Origin: Stomoxys calcitrans
Taxonomy: Eukaryota; Arthropoda; Insecta; Diptera; Muscidae
Reading direction: 5' to 3'
Length of the DNA: 64,000 nt
Assembly: GCF_963082655.1 (NCBI RefSeq)
Contig: NC_081553.1
Location: 49,187,228 to 49,251,227, forward strand
Each line of letters begins with the position of its first letter. The first letter of the stretch is position 1. The notes below the pieces were generated by a model. The model was not told the origin of the DNA. It saw only the letters and a list, made by a program, of their open reading frames with translations, and made no database searches. Below, one piece after another: positions 57,341 to 64,000 of the stretch. The position numbers were made by a program, and so were the translations under genes.

Positions 57341-58565
57341 AGGGTGATTTTTTAAGAGCTTTAGGAAAGTTTAAAAAAAACATAAAATTCAGAAAAATGC
57401 TTGAAACCTTTATTTGAATCGATAGTACGGTCCATCTAATTTAATGTTTGAAGATTATTTCATGCAAATGTTGACAGGGACTGCGCCTCATATAGTCCAA
57501 CCGCTAAGTTCAATTTTGGCATACTCTTTCCAACATTTCGGCCGGTATCTCACGAATAAATGCTTCAATTTTGTCCTCCAATGCGATAATTGAAGCGGGA
57601 TTGTCTGTACAGACATGAGCCTTAATATAGCCCCCTAACAAAATAATCTAAATGCGCTAAATCACACGATGCAGGCGGCCAATTACCCCGTCCCGAACGT
57701 GAAATAAAATTTTCACCGAATTCGCCTCTTAATAAGTCCCTTGTTACGCGAGCTGTGTGGTATATGGCACCGTCTTGTTGAAACCACATGTCATGTAAGT
57801 CAAGCTCTCGTATTTTGAGCAAGCAAAAATTAGATATCATTCCATTCCCACTTACATTACGATTCGCATCATCTTTGAAGAAGTACGGTCCAATGATGCC
57901 ACCAGCCCATAAACCGCAACAAACTGTGACTTTTTCTGAATGCATTGAAAGCTTTTGCAATGCTACTGGATGATCTTCACTCCAAAATCTACAATTCTCC
58001 CGAACGTTAAATAAAACGCTCATCGAACTCGCCTCTCAATAAGTCCTTGTTACGCGAGCTGTGTGGTATATGGCACCGTCGTGTTGAAACCACATGTCAT
58101 GTAAGTCAAGCTCTTGCATTTTGGGCAAGCAAAATTTGGATATCATTTCACGATAGCGCTGACCATTCCCAGTTACGTTACGATTCGCATCATTTTCGAA
58201 GAAGTACGGTCCAATGATGCCACTAGCCCATAAACCTCGCCAAACTGTGACTTATTCTGGATGCATTGGTACCTCTTGCAATGCTTCTGGCTGATCTTCA
58301 CACCAATTCTGCTTATTTACATACCCATTTAGCCAAAAATGAGCTCTTACCATACAATGGAAGAAGCGCGCGATGAATTTTCTTAACAGATCACGCATTT
58401 TGATAATAAAATTCAATAATTTGCAAGCGTTGTTCGTTTGTGAGACGATTCATAGTTAAATTACAGGCCAAACCAAAGATGTTTGACAGTGAAACAAAAC
58501 ACGAAAAGTGCGTGAGCTGTTTAAACCAGTGTTGCCAAAAAGATAATAGTTTAAAAAAACACCCT
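57341..58565 (-). mobile_element. mariner-like element (DD41D), internally deleted with a tandem duplication
   Basis: Both ends are present (AGGGTGATTTTTTAAG and AAAAACACCCT). Minus-strand frames encode transposase segments: GGIIGPYFFKDDANRN, MWFQQDGAIYHTARV and NWPPASCDLAHLDYF. Between the Asp of QQDGA and the Asp of HLDYF there are 41 residues, the spacing named DD41D (rosa-like group). The N-terminal region jumps from TTCATCGCGCGCTTCTTCCA to AGCTCATTTTTGGC, lacking the central third. A segment of about 300 bp (58000-58300 versus 57700-57985) is tandemly duplicated at about 90% identity by eye. It was inserted into a DINE-like element. Inactive. Confidence 0.82.
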
Positions 58566-58649
58566 ATATATGCTTTGTTTGGTCTCAGTCACTATTTTGA
58601 TGTGTTACAAACGTAATGACAAAATTATCATACCCCCAGACATTGGTGG

Positions 58650-59500
58650 AGGGCAAAAAATATATGAATCTGTTCCTTATTTCATATGAATATACCAATT
58701 TTTGAAGCATGTAGCATGAGAGTCGGAAGTACAGTTAGACACACGTAGCGTATTCTATGGTGGTGGATATAAAACCGATAGCTTAAGTACTTCTATCCTA
58801 TGTAAAGCTGAAAAAGCACTCTTTTAAAGCCATTTTCCCACACCCGCTTGATTCGCTCTTCTTATTATTAAAACAATATAACAGTTTTTTTCACTTTATT
58901 GCTTCGATAATCTTCAAACAAAGTTTTGTTGCTGATATTCCTTTTAATTATAGATAATCCCACAAAGCCATCGGCCCACACTGCACACTCCAATGAGAAA
59001 ATTCTAAGATTTTTTTTTTTTTCGTTTATCAATTTGTTTTAATTTTCTATGTTTCTTTGTTTACAATTCCCAGTCACCTTGGTAATGAAACAAATGGGCC
59101 CAAATTTTTGGGAGTGGGAGTGAAGGGACACTTGGCATAATATAAACAGAAGCCAATAAACTTTGCATATCGATTGTCATGAAAAAGATTTAATTTTCAG
59201 ATTAAAAAGACTGGAAAATCTTATAATGAAATTAAGTAAGTTTATAGCATTTGTTTATTTCCCGGGTGACCTCTGGAGAAGAAGAAAATCTCAAAGAACA
59301 GTAAGGTGGGTAAAGACAGGGATACAAAAAAAATGGAATGTTTAGGAAAATAAAGTACAACAAAATATTAGATTTACAAAATCATACCCCCTTTTTAGTG
59401 TAGGACTTCCAAAAACCTAGATAGCCACTCAAATTTAAAAGATTATGCAATTTTGTAATAATTACGCATAAAATTTCAGAAATCTATCCCCATCTGTAAA
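58650..59500. other. low-repeat sequence, no gene recognised
   Basis: A partial DINE-like end (GTATTCTATGGTGGTGGATA near 58750), then unique-looking AT-rich DNA. A 60-codon plus frame at 59163-59345 has no recognised content. Confidence 0.4.
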
Positions 59501-60966
59501 AAAAAAGTACCAAATAGCACCAAGATTAACAATACATCGGAAAAATCATTAACTCGCCCAATATATATTGTCAAGGTATAGGCCGATCCCAATTTTGAGC
59601 ACTTTAGCTCAATTCGTCATGAAAGTACCATTTTGTATGTTTTAGTACCTAAATGTACGATTTTGAAAAAAAAATCTTATGGTCGCCCAAAAGTTACAGT
59701 CATAGTGTAGCTGCATCCCAATTTTGAGAAATTTTATGAAAATGTTTGTCAAATTGCTTAATTTTAGCTGTCCTAGTTCGCTGTATGCGACGATAAGCTA
59801 TTTCGTACCATTTTGCACTGTTTGGTACCAAAATGTACATATATTTCCTCTCTGTACCTACATGCCAAATTTCAGACCTGTAGATCCATCTGTTAAGAAG
59901 GTACCAATTGGTACCAAAATATTGGAGTTGTGAATAGATTTAGATTAGGTCACCCATCATATTTTTGCTGGTTGCACTTGCATGCCTAATTTCAGACCTC
60001 TAGCTCCATATGAAAAGAAAGTACCAAATGGTACCAATTTTGGTACCCAATGTGCGCATAGTAAATAGATTATTATAGATACACATATAAAGAAAGTACC
60101 AATAGTACCAATTTTGGTACCAAAATGTGCAAATTGAGAAAAAATCATTTAGTCGCCCACTATATTCTTCCAAGTTTACCTACATGCCAAATTTCAGACC
60201 TCTAGCTTAATCTGTACAGAAAGTACGAAATGGTACCAATATTAGTACCTAAATGTACTAATTGTAAAAAGATTCTTAACTATCATATTTTTTCTAGTTG
60301 TACCTACATGCCATATATCACACCTCTACCTCCATCTGCAAATAAAGTACTAAATGGTACCAATTTTGGTACCAAATTTTATGAATTGTGAATAGATCAT
60401 TTAGTTACCCATCATATATTTTCTAGTTGTAACCGCTTGCCAAATTTCAGACCTCTAGCTCCATATGTAAAGAAAGTACCAAAAAGTACCAATTGCGTTA
60501 CTAAACGTACGTTTTCTTCCATTACCAGTACAATTTTTAATATTTTTCTTTTAACACTCATCCTTTTGCTCCAGATGTCTTTTAAGTCGAATTTCAAAAT
60601 AAACCTCTATCCATTCGCTCTGTACAAAGTTCACCATTTCGTAGCTTTTTGGTACTTTTTTTTGTACCAGAACGTACAATTTTCCTTTTATAGTCCTGAT
60701 TAAGGTAACCATAGTGTGTCTAAGTTCCAAAATTCAGAGCTCTAGTTCAACTTACAAAGAAAGTACCAAATGGTACCAATTTCGGTACAAAACGTACTAT
60801 TTCTCCCACTTCCGGTAAGATTTTCCAAAATTTTTTACCAAACCTAATTTTTTCGAGGCGCTCTTTAATTTGAGCCGAAGAACATGATTCCAGCCCTTTC
60901 CTTTCGCGCTGGGCAAATATGAACCATTTCGTACTTTTTGGTACGTTTTAGTACCTAAACGTACAA
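59500..60966. repeat. GTACC-rich tandem repeat, ~120-130-bp units
   Basis: About 10-11 degenerate units. Each carries GCCAAATTTCAGACCTCTAG, then AAGAAAGTACCAAATGGTAC and CAATTTTGGTACC, then a T/A-rich spacer. The GCCAAATTTCAGACC marker lies near 59866, 60188 and 60440, with variant forms between. GGTACC and GTAC occur far above chance. No coding potential. Confidence 0.8.
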
Positions 60967-60967
60967 A

Positions 60968-61277
60968 TGCAAATTTTGCCCATTAACATTCCACTAAGGA
61001 ATAGGGGCAAACTTCTCACATATCAATTAGTGCAGTCCGATTCAAGTTTAAGCTCAATGATAAGGGGCCTCCTTTTTTGAGCCGAGTCCGAAAGGCGTGC
61101 CGCAGTGCGACACCTCTTTGGAGAGAAGTTTTACATGGCATAGTACCTCACAAATGTTGCCAGCATTAGGAGGGAAAAACCACCGATGAAAATTTTTCTG
61201 ATGGTCTCGCCAGGATTCGAACCCAGGCGTTCAGCGTCATAGACGGACATGCTTACCTCTGCGCTACGGTGGCCTCC
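60968..61277 (-). mobile_element. tRNA-derived SINE, full-length reference copy
   Basis: 310 bp. The minus strand starts GGAGGCCACCGTAGCGCAGA with an intact A box (TAGCGCAGAGGTAAGC) and B box (GGTTCGAATCC, 61214-61224), the two RNA polymerase III promoter elements of tRNA-type SINEs. Then come TGGCGAGACCATCAG, the central body, GGCTCAAAAAAGGAGGCC, and the tail ending ATGTTAATGGGCAAAATTTG. The tail is not poly(A). This copy defines the family used for the five other full or partial copies here. Confidence 0.88.
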
Positions 61278-62460
61278 GTACGAATATCTCCAAATCCAGC
61301 CTTATACCGTGCCTACGACCCACGACCAACATTCTTCCAAAAGTTCATGATTCTAGCTTTAGCTGTTTGGGCTGGGCAACTAGGTATGTACATCGAGAGG
61401 CCTAGTGGAACTCATTGTCCCAAAATTCAACTAAATCAGGTTATTAATGTGGCTTTTATTGGGGCTATACCTTAAATCGGGAGATCGGTCTATATGGGAG
61501 CTATTTTAAGATATAGGCCGATCAGAACCATATTTGGCACAGATGTCAAGAATACTAACACAACTTGTTGTGCCTAATTTCAGTGAAATCCGATAACAAA
61601 TGCGGCATTTATTGGCCTTATACCCTACAACGGCAGATCGGTCTATATGGGAGCTATATTAAGATATATGCCGATCTAAACCATATTCGGCACATATATC
61701 AGGGATCATAACACAACACGTTGTGACAAATTTTTGCGAAATCAGGTAATAAATGCGGCTTTTACAGGCCTAAGACCCTAAATCGAAAGATCGGTAAAAA
61801 TTTGGACCTTGTAGGTCCTTAGGATACAATTGGAGGAAAGTTGGGATTGGGATTATATAAACGCGGCTTTTATTAGGATTATACCTTAAATCGGGATATC
61901 GGTCTATATGAGAGCTATTTTAAGATATAGGCTGATTTTAACCATATTCGGCACAGATATCGGTGATCTTGACACAACTCATAGGGCCAAATTTCAGCGA
62001 AATCGGGTAATAAATGCGGCTTTTATAGGCCTAAGGCCCAAATCGGGAGATCGGTCCGTATGGGAGCTATATGAAGATATAAGCCGATTTGAACCATAGT
62101 GGACATAGATATCAAGGATGTTAACACCACTCGTTGCGCCAAATTTCAGCGAAATCGGGTAATAAATGCGGCTTTTATAGGCCTAAGACCCAAATCGAGA
62201 GATCGGACCGTATGGGAGCTATATGAAGATATAAGCCGATCTGAACCATAGTGGACATAGATATCAAGGATGTTAACACAACTCGTTGCGCCAAATTTTA
62301 GCAAAATCGGGTAATAACTGCGGCTTTTATAGGCCTAAGGCCCTAAATCGGAAGATCGGTATAAATTTGGACCTTGTAGGTCCTTAGGATACAATTAAAG
62401 GAAAGTTGGTTAAAAAAGCATATTTACATCTAGAAAAGTACTAAGCAACCTAATCGTTAA
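61278..62460 (+). mobile_element. DINE-like monomer array with higher-order structure
   Basis: About seven monomers near 150-155 bp (GGGAGATCGGTCTATATGGG, CAAATTTCAGCGAAATCGGG). The block GGACCTTGTAGGTCCTTAGG recurs at about 61803 and 62368, giving a ~565-bp higher-order unit. No terminal hairpins. Confidence 0.7.
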
Positions 62461-62511
62461 CTTTTTTAAGATTCTTAACGTATCTATTTTGGCTCGAACA
62501 TTTTGCAAATA

Positions 62512-63100
62512 AAGGGTGATTTTTTAGCCATTATCTTTTTTGGCAACACTGGTTTAAACAGCTCAAGCACGTTTCGTGTTTTGTTTCATTTTCAAACATC
62601 TTCAGTTTGGTCTATAATATAACCATGACTCGTCTTACAAACGAACAACGCTTGCAAATTATTGAATTTTGTTATCAAAATGCTTGCTGTGTTAAGAAAA
62701 TTGATCGCGCGCTTCCTCCATTCAGCGACGAAACTCATTTTTAGCTCAATGGGTAAGTAAATAAGCAGAATTGTCGATTTCGGAGTGAAGATCAGCCAGA
62801 AGCATTGCAAGCGCAACAAATGCATCCAGAACAAGTCACAGTGAGGTTTATGGGCTGGTGGCATCATTGGACCATACTTCTCCAAAGATGATGCGAATCG
62901 TTACAAAACCGTGAATGGTGGTGAGCGCTACCGTGAGATGATATCCTACTTTTTTTTCGCCCAAAATGCAAGAGCTTGACTTGCATGACAAATGGTTTCA
63001 ACAAGACGGTGCCACATGCCACACAGCAGGCGTAGCAATGGACTTATTGAGAGGCGAGCTCGGTGAATAGGAACCTTTAGGAGCCAGTAAATTGGCCGCC
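62512..63100 (+). mobile_element. mariner-like element, internally deleted, 3'-truncated
   Basis: Left end AAGGGTGATTTTTTAGCC preceded by TA. Reads MTRLTNEQRLQIIEFCYQNA (62626), the N-terminal transposase helix, then GATCGCGCGCTTCCTCCATT jumps to CAGCGACGAAACTCATTTTT, the same internal gap as in the copies at 28913 and 57341. It ends near 63100 within the region after the second catalytic Asp. Confidence 0.8.
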
Positions 63101-63109
63101 GAGATCATA

Positions 63110-64000
63110 TGATTTTAAGCCTTTAGGCTATTTTTTTGGGCAGCTATGTCGGCCCATAAACAAAAATTGCATATATATCCGCTCTCTAATTTTATAATAA
63201 ATGAGTTTGACCTTAACTTTTGACCCACTTTAGACTTTATGACAAGGTCTCTTATTCTGTTTATTCTCCAAACAAAGGACATGCAATACTGAATTGTCTG
63301 TCTTTTTAAACCACCCACTCATGCACACCATAGCAGCCACTAAGGCTATTCGCCCATGCAAATATGCCCATAAATAAAGATTTGTATCGTCAACAGTTTC
63401 TTGACTTATTGTTAAAGTTTTTGTCTGTTTTGTTTCGAAACATTTGCTGAAGATTTTAACAACAACTTTTTTCTTAGACAAGAAAATACAACGAAATCAT
63501 ATCACACTCGATACAAACCCAGATTGCTGATACTTTTGTTGTGACAGAGAAAGGGGAGAAGGATTTTACTGGCCATTAGAAGCAAATATCACTGTCTTAC
63601 AGTGGACCATTAGGAACGCCTACAAAAGATACTTGGCAAAACTTTTTCAAGATGAAAAACTAAACAAAGCGACTGATAGATGTTGCATGAATGGTCAGAG
63701 AGTGTGGGAGTTAGTAAGTAAGAGGGTGTTGGGTTGCCAGAAACTTAAAACAAGTGATGGCATTTGAAGTTTAGTATACTCGATTTCTATAACAACCAGA
63801 GGACAGTAGCAAGAGACCACAAAAATAAGTGCACACGATTACTAGGTAGCCTCTCGCCTTATGCCAGGCATCGTTGTTCACGCTTATGACTCTCAAACAC
63901 CAACACTCCAAAGGCGGAAACAGAATGAGCGCGTTGAGCTTTGTGAGCGTCACGTTGCAAAGATGCAACTACACACAAATTCTACAAAAGCAACGCGGAA
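63110..64000. other. low-repeat sequence with a weak exon-like stretch
   Basis: Mostly unique-looking DNA. At 63603-63713 an acceptor-like CACTGTCTTACAG is followed by 37 open codons (WTIRNAYKRYLAKLFQDEKL then NKATDRCCMNGQRVWEL) and a strong donor GTAAGTAAG. This would be a phase 0-0 internal plus-strand exon, but the pyrimidine tract is poor and the peptide is not recognised. Nothing else supported. Confidence 0.3.

Noticed and set aside
61200..61277. tRNA gene
   Set aside because: A and B boxes are present, but the sequence continues into a repeated body and tail found in other copies and cannot form a proper cloverleaf end, so it is a SINE head.

Overview
Eukaryotic, intron-rich, AT-rich DNA from a higher fly. 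The best guess is a calyptrate or muscid-type dipteran; this is inferred from the repeat families, and no species can be read from the sequence. Nearly all of the window is transposable-element (TE) and satellite DNA. The only convincing host coding sequence is on the minus strand. An exon at 14082-14228 has strong splice signals and encodes a mannose-6-phosphate-receptor-homology (MRH)-like segment. A second, weaker exon candidate lies at 39348-39429. Much of the window may therefore be very large intron of one or more minus-strand genes.

Layout: 1-1.1 kb, RTE-type endonuclease fragment. 1.7-9.0 kb, AT-rich satellites (19-bp units, and a ~400-460-bp higher-order repeat) with a degenerate tRNA-SINE. 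9-10.9 kb, low-repeat sequence. 11-14 kb, a Helentron/DINE-like fragment, a second tandem-repeat family, and the least-deleted copy of a mariner-like element. 14.1 kb, the MRH exon. 14.4-22.3 kb, the central feature: two copies of a young R1-clade non-LTR retrotransposon lying between three perfect (CATTAT)n arrays. One copy is 5'-truncated; the other is full length, with ORF1 and an ORF2 broken by a 92-bp deletion.

22.3-24.9 kb has few repeats and then becomes A-rich. 24.9-62.5 kb is dominated by Helentron-associated (DINE-1/mini-me-like) elements. They have GGCCGAAC hairpins, a TATACCC..GGGTATA end, a GTCY-rich block and internal ~153-bp tandem monomers. Interspersed are three mariner-like MITE copies, internally deleted mariner copies, tRNA-derived SINEs and degenerate LOA-type non-LTR fragments. 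There is also an 18-bp minisatellite at the head of a SINE and a GTAC-rich tandem repeat (59.5-61 kb).

The elements form a readable insertion stratigraphy: MITEs inside DINE-like elements and inside an LOA fragment, a mariner inside a DINE-like element, SINEs inside the LOA fragment, and R1 inside a microsatellite. No CRISPR array, rRNA gene, intact tRNA gene, operon or bacterial-type feature was seen.
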